Notes: a model not told the origin generated them from the sequence alone. A stretch of 64,000 bases of DNA from Rhodovarius crocodyli (GCF_004005855.1 NZ_SACL01000003.1:310001-374000); one strand, 5' to 3'; shown: positions 29,980 to 38,370, numbered from the stretch's first letter. Program-made: numbers and translations.

Positions 29980-29993
29980 TTGATTTAGATCAA
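29980..29993. promoter_or_regulatory. FNR/FixK/Anr-type binding box
   Basis: TTGATTTAGATCAA is a perfect match to TTGAT-N4-ATCAA, the site of Fnr/FixK/Anr regulators. It lies in the divergent region between ppk2 (ATG 29950) and the beta-helix gene. Its centre is too close to the ppk2 ATG for classical activation at -41.5 of that gene, but would suit repression of ppk2. It could also activate a rightward start near 30028. Confidence 0.65.
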
Positions 29994-30326
29994 AGTTTCC
30001 GGGCCCTGTCGGCTGCCGTGGCGGCGCCCGGGCATCGTGGCGGGGCATTTTATGCGTTGGCATGGCCCCGGGCCGAAAAGGGCGGATTAATAAAATTAGA
30101 TTGTCGCATTTTTGGTTTGCGCGGGGCCGCAAATCTCAGCATTTAGCACCTCAAGCACAGCGCCACGAATGGGGCAGGCGAAGTATCCTTCAACAAGGAA
30201 AGCGTGATCGTCACGAGTATTCGTGAGGAAATGCTGACGCCTGCCTTCACGGTTGTCGAACATGACTTGCGGAGAAAAGCCACCGCGTCGCCCGGCTTGG
30301 ACTTTGTTGTTGAAAAGATGCTTTCC
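29994..30326. other. Long intergenic/leader region upstream of the beta-helix gene
   Basis: No convincing gene. Base composition is lower in GC than neighbours, notably a TTAATAAAATTAGATT stretch near 30085-30105. It contains the perfect inverted repeat TCACGA-GTAT-TCGTGA (30211-30226). An 8-base pair CAGCATTT (30137-30144) and AAATGCTG (30229-30236) could close a larger stem around it. The frame of the following gene is open back to a GTG at 30204 with AAGGA nearby, so part of this stretch might be coding, but codon bias only becomes typical after about 30330. Confidence 0.5.
30211..30226. promoter_or_regulatory. Perfect inverted repeat in beta-helix gene leader
   Basis: TCACGA and TCGTGA with a 4-base GTAT centre, about 100 bases before the preferred ATG of the RTX beta-helix protein. 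It could be an operator for a dimeric regulator or a small RNA hairpin. It would lie inside the coding region if the GTG at 30204 were used. Confidence 0.4.
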
Positions 30327-32771
30327 ATGTCTCTCGACATTCACTTTTCTTCCGCGAACCTGTCGGCCGCCGCTACCTCCGCACAGATGCAGGCTGCGAT
30401 CAACCGCATCGCCAATGCGGGGGGCGGCACGCTCTATGTGAAGGGCGGCGACGTGAAGCTGGGCGAGACCGTCTGGCTGAAGTCCAACGTCACCATCGCC
30501 TCCGAGAACGGCACCGCCACCTTCCATGCGCCGAAGGACGGCACCTCCGCCTTCGTGCTCGTGCCCGACCAGGCGAAGGGCGAGGCGGTGGCCAGCAATG
30601 TCCACCTGAACGGCATCGCCATCCAGGGCAACGGCAACGCCAACGCGACGCCCGACAAGGCGGCCGTGGTGGCCTGGCGCGCCGACAACTTCACGGTCGA
30701 GAACAGCACGGTCTCCAACGCCTCGGGCATCGCGGTCGTGTTCTCCAACACCACCAACAGCGGCACGGTTGCCAGCAGCTTCAGCAACATCGGCAATTTC
30801 AGCACCAAGACCGGCCATCTGGACGACTGCCGCCAGGCGCTGGTCTATTGCGGCGACAGCCTGTCGGTGCGCAACAACTTCGCGGTGGGCAACAGCTTCA
30901 CCGGCGTGGGCCTGGATGCCATCTCCATCACGGAGCAGGGCAACTTCGTCGCGACCGGCAACACCTCCGTCCATCAGACGACCATCCCCACCGCGCTGGC
31001 CAAGAGCTGGACGGCGGGCGCCGCCGGCATCTACAGCAACAACTCCAGCAACGTGTTCCTCTACAACAACAACTTCGAGGGCGCGTCGGGCAACGCGATC
31101 GACCTGTTCAACACCAAGAACATCTATGTGGTCGATAACCACCTGACCAATGCCGGTGCGGCGGGCGTGCTGATGTCCGGCACCGAGAACTCCTTCGTGT
31201 TCGGCAACAGCATCTCCAACGTGAACACGCTGGACCACTTCAACCTGACCGCCAACTACACCTTCGGCGGCACCACCCGGAACGCGAATGTCGAGTTCCT
31301 CGCCGATGGCGTCAGCGGTTCCGACAACCTGGTGCAGTTCTACCTGTCCTCCAAGCTGGCGGCCCAGTTCTCGCTGGTGAAGGTGGACGGCAAGGCCTCG
31401 CCGCTGACCCCGGGCGTGACGGCCACGGCCAACACGCTGAGCCAGAAAGTGGTCGCGGCGGGTGGGGAGCTGTACAACTACTATTACAAGCTCTCCTCCT
31501 TCGCGAACGGCGACGTGGACGCCTTCTCCGTCGGCGGGGCCGGCGTGCCGGTGGCCGATACGCTGAATGTGCACGGTATCAACGTGTTCATCGGCTCTCA
31601 AAATAACGACACGTATCACATTAATAGCCGCTACGATCTCGTTATTGAGAGCGCGCGTGGCGGCAAGGACACCGCCCTGGTCGCCGCCAATGGCTGGACC
31701 ATGTCCTATGGTGTCGAGGTCGGCCGCCTGACGGATGGCGCCACGGATCTGACCGGCAACGGCCTGGACAATGTCCTGGTCGGCAATTCGGGTGCGGCCT
31801 CCACCCTGCATGGCGGCGGCGGAGACGACGTGATCTGGGGCCGCCATGACGGCGACGTGCTGGACGGCGGCGACGGCGACGACATCCTGCGCGGCGGCAC
31901 GGGCGTGACGACCTTCATCGGCGGCAACGGCAACGACCAGTTCGTGATCAAGAACGCGGCCTCCGTCGTCATCGAGAAGGCGGGCGAGGGCACGGACACC
32001 GCCTGGGTCAGCGCCAATGGCTGGCACGCTTCGGACAATGTCGAGATCATCCGCATGGTGGATGCCGCCCGCACGCTGACGCTGGGCAACACCTCTGCGC
32101 AGGTGATCTCCAACACCGCCGGGGCCACCGTGACCGCCACCAAGGGGGACAATGTCTTCTGGGGCCAGGGCGGCAAGGATGTGTTCATCGGCGGCAGCGG
32201 CAACGACACCTTCTACTCCGGCACGGGTGTCACCCGGATGGAGGGCGGCGCGGGCGACGACCACTACGTCATCAAGAACGTGGCCGACACGGTCATCGAA
32301 AAGGCCAATGGCGGCTACGACACCGCCTGGCTCGAAGTCAGCGGCTGGAAGGTCGCGGAGAATGTGGAGGTCGCCTACCTGTCCGGCACCGCGAACAGCA
32401 TCACGGGCAATGCCAGCGGCACCAATCTGGTGGCCAACAGCAGCGTCGCCTCCACGCTGACGGCGGGCAAGGGCTTCACGATCTTCTGGGGTTCCAACTT
32501 CGGGGACACGATGAAGATCGGGACCGGCGGCGCCAACGTGTATGGCTATGGCGGGGCGGACACCTTCGAGTTCGGCGCCCATTGGGGCCGGACCCAGATC
32601 TCCGACTTCAGCCACGCGGAGGGCGACAGGCTCGACTTCTCCCACAGCGGGCTGACGCGCGCCGACCTTGCCGTCACGAGCTATGCCGACAAGACCGTCG
32701 TGGCGCATGGCACCGAGCAGATCGTGCTGTTCGGCGTGACCCATCTGCAGAGCAGCGACTTCATCTTCTGA
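30327..32771 (+). CDS. Parallel beta-helix protein with RTX-like calcium-binding repeats, probable type I secretion substrate
   Basis: 814 residues from the ATG at 30327 (MSLDIHFSSANLS); ATG 30318 and GTG 30204 are alternatives. No Sec signal. Residues about 20-330 are right-handed beta-helix of the pectate-lyase superfamily: GGGTLYVKGG, many Asn ladders such as IYSNNSSNVFLYNNNF. From about 423 to the end are three units of about 108 residues, each with DxVIE-x4-G-x-DTA and GW, interleaved with RTX nonapeptides (GGDGDDILRGG, GGNGNDQF, GGSGNDTF, GGAGDDHY). The C-terminus ends SSDFIF. Family knowledge suggests secretion by an ABC/MFP/TolC system and polysaccharide binding or cleavage; no secretion genes are nearby. 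Its stop overlaps the convergent MFS gene by 11 bases. Confidence 0.88.
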   Translation: MSLDIHFSSANLSAAATSAQMQAAINRIANAGGGTLYVKGGDVKLGETVWLKSNVTIASENGTATFHAPKDGTSAFVLVPDQAKGEAVASNVHLNGIAIQGNGNANATPDKAAVVAWRADNFTVENSTVSNASGIAVVFSNTTNSGTVASSFSNIGNFSTKTGHLDDCRQALVYCGDSLSVRNNFAVGNSFTGVGLDAISITEQGNFVATGNTSVHQTTIPTALAKSWTAGAAGIYSNNSSNVFLYNNNFEGASGNAIDLFNTKNIYVVDNHLTNAGAAGVLMSGTENSFVFGNSISNVNTLDHFNLTANYTFGGTTRNANVEFLADGVSGSDNLVQFYLSSKLAAQFSLVKVDGKASPLTPGVTATANTLSQKVVAAGGELYNYYYKLSSFANGDVDAFSVGGAGVPVADTLNVHGINVFIGSQNNDTYHINSRYDLVIESARGGKDTALVAANGWTMSYGVEVGRLTDGATDLTGNGLDNVLVGNSGAASTLHGGGGDDVIWGRHDGDVLDGGDGDDILRGGTGVTTFIGGNGNDQFVIKNAASVVIEKAGEGTDTAWVSANGWHASDNVEIIRMVDAARTLTLGNTSAQVISNTAGATVTATKGDNVFWGQGGKDVFIGGSGNDTFYSGTGVTRMEGGAGDDHYVIKNVADTVIEKANGGYDTAWLEVSGWKVAENVEVAYLSGTANSITGNASGTNLVANSSVASTLTAGKGFTIFWGSNFGDTMKIGTGGANVYGYGGADTFEFGAHWGRTQISDFSHAEGDRLDFSHSGLTRADLAVTSYADKTVVAHGTEQIVLFGVTHLQSSDFIF

Positions 32772-33960
32772 GGGCCATCCACAGCACGGTGGCCGCCTGC
32801 AGCACGAAGCAGCCGGCCAGTGCCCAGCCATAGCCGGCGGCATCCCAGCCGCCGGAGGCGGTGCGGGGCCACAGGTCCAGCACCGCGCCGATGCCCGACT
32901 GCAGCAGGAACACCAGCGCCAGCATGATGGCGTTCACCGCGGTAGAGACGCGCCCGGCGACGGCGGGCGCATAGCACTGCGCCACCGCCGCATAGGCCGA
33001 GGAAGCGCAGGAGCCGACCAGCGCGAAGCCCGCCCACAGCAGCGCCACCGGCAGCCCGGCATGGCCCGGCAGCAGCAGCAGCGACTGCACCGACAGCATG
33101 CCGAACATCGCCAGCACCGGCACCGCGAAGGCGCTGCCGCCGCGCAGCTGCCAGGCGGTGCTGGCCTGGCCCATCAGCAGGTTCCCGGCCATGGCGCCGA
33201 GCGCATAGACCAGCAGCGTGCCGGCGCGCGTGGCCTCATCCAGCCCCGCCACGTCGCGCAGCCAGGGGCCCAGCCACAGGCTCTGGAAGGTGAAGTGCAG
33301 CGCGTTCAGCACGATGATGGCCGGCACCATGCGGATGAAGACCGGCGAGGCGATGATCGGCCCCAGCTCCCGGATCACCTCGCCCAGCGGCCGCCCGGCC
33401 TCCCGGCGCGGAGAAGGGGGAACCAGCACCGCGATCGCGATGGAGACCAGCACCGCCACCCCCGCCATCGCCCAGAAGGCGCCGCGCCAGCCTATGGTGG
33501 GCAGCACCGCCTGCAACGGCAGCGTGACCAGCAGCCCGCCCGTGCTGCCGATGAAGATGGCGATGCCCGTCAGCCCCGCCACGCGTTCCTTCGGATACCA
33601 GGCGGTGTGCGCCTTCAGGATGCCGATCAGCGCGGAGGCGACGCCGAGCCCGGTCAGGAACCGGCCCGCCGCCAGGCTCCAGGGCCCGGCCGCCATGGCC
33701 GAGACCGCGAAGCCCGCCGCCGCCACGGCCGCCGCCGCCGCCTGCACCCGGCGTGGCCCGTGCAGGTCCAGCGCGATGCCCACCGGCAGCTGCATCAGGC
33801 AATAGGCCACGAACAGCGAGGCCGACAGCAGGCCCAGATCCGCCGCCGAGAGCCCGAACTCCAGCGCCAGCGCCGGCCCGATCAGCGCCATCACCGCCCG
33901 CGCCGCCTGGTTGATGAAATTGACGAAGGAGAGCGGGAAGGTGACGCGCCAGAAGGTCAT
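32761..33960 (-). CDS. MFS transporter
   Basis: A 399-residue membrane protein with about twelve hydrophobic segments. It starts MTFWRVTFPLSFVNFINQAARAV. The loop 2-3 motif region is QLPVGIALDLHGPRR, related to the MFS G-x-x-x-D-R-x-G-R-R signature, and a central cytoplasmic loop holds PPSPRREAGRPL. The family exports or imports small solutes and the substrate is unknown. The frame is open upstream into the neighbouring nuclease gene, but the ATG at 33960 matches the start of helix 1. Confidence 0.9.
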   Translation of the reverse strand: MTFWRVTFPLSFVNFINQAARAVMALIGPALALEFGLSAADLGLLSASLFVAYCLMQLPVGIALDLHGPRRVQAAAAAVAAAGFAVSAMAAGPWSLAAGRFLTGLGVASALIGILKAHTAWYPKERVAGLTGIAIFIGSTGGLLVTLPLQAVLPTIGWRGAFWAMAGVAVLVSIAIAVLVPPSPRREAGRPLGEVIRELGPIIASPVFIRMVPAIIVLNALHFTFQSLWLGPWLRDVAGLDEATRAGTLLVYALGAMAGNLLMGQASTAWQLRGGSAFAVPVLAMFGMLSVQSLLLLPGHAGLPVALLWAGFALVGSCASSAYAAVAQCYAPAVAGRVSTAVNAIMLALVFLLQSGIGAVLDLWPRTASGGWDAAGYGWALAGCFVLQAATVLWMALRR

Positions 33961-33970
33961 GGCCGGAAGC

Positions 33971-34813
33971 TCATGGCAGGCGCAGGCCGACCGAGACGGG
34001 GCAGTGATCGGAAACCCGGTCACGCGCGTCGCGCTCGGCATAGACCATGACGCGCAGCGTATCGGGGCGCATCCAGCCGCGCGCCGCACCCCCGGCCATG
34101 ATGTGGTCGATGAACGGCCGCCCGCCGCGCGCGCCGGCGAAGCAGGGGCTGGACTGGTTTTCCGTCGCGCGCGCCAGCGGGGCGTTCAGCCGGGCCAGGA
34201 ATTCGTCATCCGGGCCGCGCATGCGGCGGTTGAAGTCGCCCATGATCAGGAAGGGCGCGTTCTCGCGCCGGCGCTGCGCGATCCAGCCGGCCAGCACGGC
34301 GGCCTGCTGGGTCAGGTCGTCGCATTCGCGGGAACGGTCCATGGAACCTTCCATGCAGCCGGCCTTCAGGTGGATGGACAGCAGACGGATGCGGTTGCCC
34401 CCGGCCTCGATGGTGATGTCGGCACCCCGCCGCAGGGAAAACCGCGCATCGGGCCGCAGATCCAGGCCCAGCAGGTCCTCGTTGCGGGTCACGCGTAGGG
34501 TGCGCCGCACGGCGAAGCCGGTGCGCTGGGTGTCGTTCTCGTCGGCGAAGAAGAAGGCGTAGGTGCGGGGGTCGAAGATGCGGGCGGCGATCTCGGGGCC
34601 GTCCACCTCCTGCAGGGCCACCACATCGGCATCCAGCCGCCGGGCATAGTCGCGCAGCAGGCGCCAGTCGGAATCGCTGCGGCGGATCACGTCGCGCGGC
34701 AGCTCCGATGGCGGGCGCAGCGTGGCCCAGCCGATGTTCCAGGTGGAGAATTTCAGCTCGGCGGCCTGAACCGGCGCGGCGAGCAGCAGGAGAATCAGGG
34801 CAAGAACACGCAT
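33971..34813 (-). CDS. Exported endonuclease/exonuclease/phosphatase family protein
   Basis: A 280-residue protein with a signal peptide (MRVLALILLLLAAPVQAAE) and all EEP motifs: STWNIGW, VALQEVDG, MGDFNRRM, IDHIMAGG and VSDHCPVSV. EEP enzymes hydrolyse phosphodiester or phosphoester bonds in nucleic acids, lipids or inositol phosphates using a metal. Export suggests extracellular or periplasmic DNA, RNA or phospholipid as substrate. Several cysteines could form disulfides. It lies ten bases from the MFS gene and 21 bases downstream of the serine hydrolase gene, so the three may be cotranscribed. Confidence 0.92.
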   Translation of the reverse strand: MRVLALILLLLAAPVQAAELKFSTWNIGWATLRPPSELPRDVIRRSDSDWRLLRDYARRLDADVVALQEVDGPEIAARIFDPRTYAFFFADENDTQRTGFAVRRTLRVTRNEDLLGLDLRPDARFSLRRGADITIEAGGNRIRLLSIHLKAGCMEGSMDRSRECDDLTQQAAVLAGWIAQRRRENAPFLIMGDFNRRMRGPDDEFLARLNAPLARATENQSSPCFAGARGGRPFIDHIMAGGAARGWMRPDTLRVMVYAERDARDRVSDHCPVSVGLRLP

Positions 34814-34834
34814 GCTGATGCCTATACCCGACCG

Positions 34835-35815
34835 TTATCCGGCGGCGAAGGCCGGCAGGATGCCGTCGGCCAGCAGCGCGTGGCGCGTGAACACCTGGCC
34901 CGGCACGCGCGGCACATCCGCGTCCGAGGTCATGACCACCGTCATGTTGAGCCGGGGCAGGATATAGACCATCTGCCCGCCATAGCCCCAGGCGAAGGTC
35001 ATCGGCTCGCCCCGCGCCTCCGACACCCACCAGCCGAGGCCGTAGAGCTGGCCGCTGAAGGCGGAGCGCGCGCGGGGGATGGTGGCTTCCGCCAGGAAGG
35101 TGGCGGGAACCACTTCGCGGTCCCGATACCGGCCCTGGTTGCGGCAGCATTCGCCGAAGGCCAGTAGCGCCTGGGGCGACAGCGCCATGTCGTTGCCGCC
35201 GAAGTAGTGGCCCTGCGGGTCCCGCCGCCATTCCGGCACGGTGAAGCCCAGCGGGGTGCCGAGCCAGGCCTGCGCCAGTTCCCGCAGGCTTCGCCCGGTG
35301 GCGCGCGCCAGCACCACGCCCAGTATGTGGCTGGAGCCGGTGGAATAGATCATCCCCCCGCCCGGCTCATCGACGAAGGGCCGGGTGAGCGCGAAGCCCA
35401 GCCAGTTCCGGCTGGAGACCCAGCGCCCGTAATGCGCGCCCGAGGTGCTCTCCAGCCCCGCGCGCATGCCCATCAGCTGCCGGACCGTGATCTGGCCCAC
35501 ACGCGGGTCGGCCTCGGCCGGGACCAGCCGGCCCAGCATGGGCGCGATGCGGTCATCCAGCGAGAACACCCCGCGCGCGGCGGCGATGCCGGCCAGCGTG
35601 GCGACGATCGTCTTGGAGGCGGATTTGATGTTGGTGGGGCGCTGCAGGGCCGCGCCGCGCCATGTGCGTTCCAGCAGCGGCGTGCCGTTGCGCGCCACGA
35701 TCAGGCTGCGCAGGTCAGGCGTGGCCTCGGCCAGGGTGAGCAGATCCGCCTCGGGGGCGGCCTGCGCGCTCAGGGGCACCAATGCGGCGAGTGCCGCGCG
35801 TCTGGTCAGGGGCAT
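34835..35815 (-). CDS. Serine hydrolase of the beta-lactamase class C / penicillin-binding-like family, exported
   Basis: 326 residues from the ATG at 35815 (MPLTRRAALAALVPLSAQA), a signal peptide with an RR pair. The SxxK nucleophile motif is SASK, in KSASKTIVATLAG. The second motif is degenerate, YST in IYSTGSSHILG, and a C-terminal WGYGGQMVYI replaces KTG. This arrangement is common in class C-related esterases and peptidases, so beta-lactam hydrolysis should not be assumed. It probably acts in the periplasm. Confidence 0.9.
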   Translation of the reverse strand: MPLTRRAALAALVPLSAQAAPEADLLTLAEATPDLRSLIVARNGTPLLERTWRGAALQRPTNIKSASKTIVATLAGIAAARGVFSLDDRIAPMLGRLVPAEADPRVGQITVRQLMGMRAGLESTSGAHYGRWVSSRNWLGFALTRPFVDEPGGGMIYSTGSSHILGVVLARATGRSLRELAQAWLGTPLGFTVPEWRRDPQGHYFGGNDMALSPQALLAFGECCRNQGRYRDREVVPATFLAEATIPRARSAFSGQLYGLGWWVSEARGEPMTFAWGYGGQMVYILPRLNMTVVMTSDADVPRVPGQVFTRHALLADGILPAFAAG

Positions 35816-35837
35816 GCGCGTCAGATGGGGGCGCGCG

Positions 35838-36056
35838 TCAGTTCCGTCCACTCAGGGCCGACAGGCCCTTGGGTGTCGCCACCACCTGGCCGTCCGCGCG
35901 GAAGGCCACCAGCCCCGCATCCACCGTGTCCTCCCACACGGTCAGGCGCGGGCAGCTGGTGCGCCAGGCCTCGATCACCTCGGCATAGGGGCGGGGCCGG
36001 GCGGCGACGAAGGCCACCAGGTCCAGCATCAGGGATTCGGGGGCAACCGGTGTCAT
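35838..36056 (-). CDS. Small conserved hypothetical protein, 72 aa
   Basis: It starts MTPVAPESLMLDLVAF at 36056, where the ATG overlaps the TSUP stop codon (ATGA). The residues AEVIEAWRTSCPRLTVWEDTV resemble a helical winged-helix-like segment, followed by a short beta hairpin (LVAFRADGQVVATPKG). A recognition-helix-like centre and C-terminal wing would suit a tiny DNA-binding protein, but this is inference. Its position coupled to a transporter gene argues that it is real. Confidence 0.68.
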   Translation of the reverse strand: MTPVAPESLMLDLVAFVAARPRPYAEVIEAWRTSCPRLTVWEDTVDAGLVAFRADGQVVATPKGLSALSGRN

Positions 36057-36805
36057 GCGAGCCTCTCCTGCAGCAGCAGCCAGCAGCCCTGGGCGATGAA
36101 GAACAGGCTGACGGCCAGAATGATGCGCCCGGCCCAGAGGCGGTAGCTGGTGTCGCTCATCGCCTCTAGCACCGGCCGGGCCAGGAAGGTGCCGGCCATG
36201 GAGGCCAGAACGGCGGCCACCGCCATCACCGGGTCCAGATTGCCAGCCTGCTCGATCAGCCCGCCGAAATACACAAGTTTCAGCAGGTGGCCGAAGACCT
36301 GGCACACCGCCTTGGTCGCCACGATCTGCCGGCGCTCCAGGCTGCCGCCCAGGAAGAAGCGGTCCAGCAACGGGCCCGCCACGCCGGTCAGCAGCATCAG
36401 CGTCATGCACAGCCCGCCATAGATCAGGCCATGGACGGGGTTTTCGGCATTCGGGCGGAAATCCCGCGGCAGCAGCTTCACCATGAAGGGGCTGACGCCC
36501 AGCAGCAGCAGCGCCACGGGCTTGTCCGGCACGTAGCGGAACAGCGACCAGCCGATCAGCGCGGCGAAGCAGCCCAGCGCATAGCCGCCGATCACGCGCC
36601 AGCGCACGTATCTGATCCAGGACGCCGCCCGCCAGCCGTTGGAGGAAATCTGCGTCACGGCATGCAGCGCCATGGCATCGGGCAGCGGCAGCAGCGCCAG
36701 CAGCACCCCCACCAGGATCAGCCCGCCCGCCATGCCGAAAATGCCCGACAGGAAGGAGGTGAACACCATGGTCAGGATCAGCAGGGCAGCGGTGAAAAGC
36801 GACAT
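36053..36805 (-). CDS. Sulfite exporter TauE/SafE family (TSUP) membrane protein
   Basis: A 250-residue permease with seven or eight hydrophobic segments. It starts MSLFTAALLILTMVFTSFLSG and has the TSUP N-terminal motif GIFGMAGGLILVGVLL; the second-half repeat includes GVAGPLLDRFFLGGSLERR. TSUP carriers move sulfonates, sulfite or other organic anions, and the substrate is unknown. It is divergent from a LysR regulator gene with an 84-base spacer, a classic arrangement for control of a target by its neighbour. Confidence 0.92.
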   Translation of the reverse strand: MSLFTAALLILTMVFTSFLSGIFGMAGGLILVGVLLALLPLPDAMALHAVTQISSNGWRAASWIRYVRWRVIGGYALGCFAALIGWSLFRYVPDKPVALLLLGVSPFMVKLLPRDFRPNAENPVHGLIYGGLCMTLMLLTGVAGPLLDRFFLGGSLERRQIVATKAVCQVFGHLLKLVYFGGLIEQAGNLDPVMAVAAVLASMAGTFLARPVLEAMSDTSYRLWAGRIILAVSLFFIAQGCWLLLQERLA

Positions 36806-36889
36806 GGACAACCTCCGGTCCTCGCCCAATGCGCTGATTCGGAACGCGGAGGCAAAACGCATTAACTCATGCTAGGCTCAGCTTTACTG

Positions 36890-37837
36890 ATGGTGCGCAG
36901 ACTCCCCTCCCTGAACGGCATCCGCGCCTTTGAGGCCGCGGCCAGGCTCGGCGGCTTCGCGGCCGCGGCGGAGGAGCTGCATGTCTCCCCCGCCGCCGTC
37001 AGCCGGCTGGTGCGGCTGCTGGAGGAACGGCTGGGCGTGCCGCTGTTCGACCGCGCGCCCAACCGCCTGCTGCTGACCCCCGCCGGGGCGCATTTCCACC
37101 CGGGCCTGACCCAGATGCTGGACCGCCTGTCGGCACTGACGGATGAGGTGCGGGAGCTGGCCGGCGCGCAGGTGGTCACGCTGGGGGTGGGGCCCACCTT
37201 CGCCATCCGCTGGCTGATCCCGCGCCTGGGCGGGTTGCAGCGCGCCCTGCCGGGGGTGGAGTTGCGCATCACCACCGGCGGCGAGACGGTTCCCTTCTCC
37301 GAAGCCTGGAGCGCCGGCGTGCGCCTGGGTGAGGGCGAGTGGCCGGGGCTGGAGGCGACCCCCCTGTTCCCCGCCGACCTGCTGCCGGTGATGTCGCCGG
37401 CCCTGGCCGCCAGACTCACCGAGCCCGGGGAACTGGCGCGCCAGAACCTGCTGCGGGTGGCCCATGGGCCGGAGGACTGGGGGTTGTGGTCGCGGGCGGC
37501 CGGGCTGCCGGCGCTGCGGGCCCATGGGCCGGTGTTTGAATACTACGGCCAGGCGCTGCAGGCCGCGCTGGACGGGCTTGGCGTGGCCATGGGCATCCGC
37601 CCCTATGTGGATGACGACCTGGCGGCGGGGCGGCTGGTGGCGCCCTTTCCCCTGGCGGTGCCCAAGGGCAAGGGCTGGTACCTGGTCTATCGCCCGTCGC
37701 GCCTGGCGGAGCCGGGCTTCCTGGCCTTCCGCGACTGGCTGCTGGGCGAGGCCCAGGGGATCGTTCAGCCCTCGACCTTCGCGGGCTCGGCCCATTCCGG
37801 CCAACGCTTGCGGACCACCTCGCCGGCGGGGTCATAG
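36890..37837 (+). CDS. LysR family transcriptional regulator (GcvA-like)
   Basis: 315 residues from the ATG at 36890 (MVRRLPSLNGIRAFEAAARLGGF); an in-frame ATG at 36869 is possible. The N-terminal winged helix-turn-helix contains FAAAAEELHVSPAAVSRLVRLLEERLG in outline. The effector domain follows with the GcvA-type TLGVGPTFAIRWLIPRLG. It is divergent from the TSUP exporter and probably regulates it. The last 24 codons overlap the convergent DUF2889 gene by 73 bases, and that tail looks unlike LysR sequence, so the true stop or a sequence error there deserves a check. Confidence 0.92.
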   Translation: MVRRLPSLNGIRAFEAAARLGGFAAAAEELHVSPAAVSRLVRLLEERLGVPLFDRAPNRLLLTPAGAHFHPGLTQMLDRLSALTDEVRELAGAQVVTLGVGPTFAIRWLIPRLGGLQRALPGVELRITTGGETVPFSEAWSAGVRLGEGEWPGLEATPLFPADLLPVMSPALAARLTEPGELARQNLLRVAHGPEDWGLWSRAAGLPALRAHGPVFEYYGQALQAALDGLGVAMGIRPYVDDDLAAGRLVAPFPLAVPKGKGWYLVYRPSRLAEPGFLAFRDWLLGEAQGIVQPSTFAGSAHSGQRLRTTSPAGS

Positions 37838-38370
37838 GCAAGGCAGGTGCCGATCAGGCTGGGGCGCTTCGCGGGCTCACGCGGCAGTTCCTTGCCGCCA
37901 TTGGCCTCGATCGCCGCCGCGCGCTGGGCGCGGGCACGCTTGTCGCGCAGGGAATAGGTGGTCTGGTAGGCGACGGTGGCCATCTGGGCCAGCACCTCGC
38001 GCAGATGGGTGCAGCCCACCACGCCGCCCACGCGCTCATTCACCGCCTTGTTGAAGCCGGGGCCGATCTTCAGCCCCGCCAGGCGCGAGAAGTTGGGCGC
38101 GGCCTGCGGGCACTGGACATAGGGGGTGAAGTCGCTGGCGGCCTCGGCCTCCACGATCTCCAGGTCCAGGTTGATGGTCAGGCGCAGCCACATGCCGTGC
38201 AGCGGCTCACCGGGCTTCACCTCGCCCCGGTCCACGTTCGGGAAGGTATAGGTCTTGGTGTCGACCAGATGCGCCTCGATATCGACCAGCCCATCGGCGC
38301 GCTGATAGCCGCGCAGGTCGATGTCTCGAAGATGCAGAAGTTCCCGGTCAGCGGATGTACTGAGCGGCAT
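37765..38370 (-). CDS. DUF2889 domain protein
   Basis: A 201-residue soluble protein. The N-terminal REYLHLRDI-like opening here reads RELLHLRDIDLRGYQRADGL, followed by DIEAHLVDTKTYTF and MWLRLTINLDLEI, the signature order of DUF2889. A cysteine-containing centre (GGVVGCTHLREVLAQMATVAYQ) completes the domain. Function is unknown. It is convergent with the LysR gene and overlaps its 3' end by 73 bases. Confidence 0.88.
   Translation of the reverse strand: MPLSTSADRELLHLRDIDLRGYQRADGLVDIEAHLVDTKTYTFPNVDRGEVKPGEPLHGMWLRLTINLDLEIVEAEAASDFTPYVQCPQAAPNFSRLAGLKIGPGFNKAVNERVGGVVGCTHLREVLAQMATVAYQTTYSLRDKRARAQRAAAIEANGGKELPREPAKRPSLIGTCLAYDPAGEVVRKRWPEWAEPAKVEG

Noticed and set aside
30096-32843. Very long open frame on the minus strand opposite the beta-helix/RTX gene
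   Set aside because: It is an antisense shadow caused by high GC3. Its residues are His/Gly/Val-rich without domain logic, while the plus strand shows clear RTX repeats.
34835-35815. Antibiotic-resistance beta-lactamase
   Set aside because: The SxxK motif is present, but the second and third motifs are degenerate (YST, WGYGG), as in esterase or peptidase relatives.
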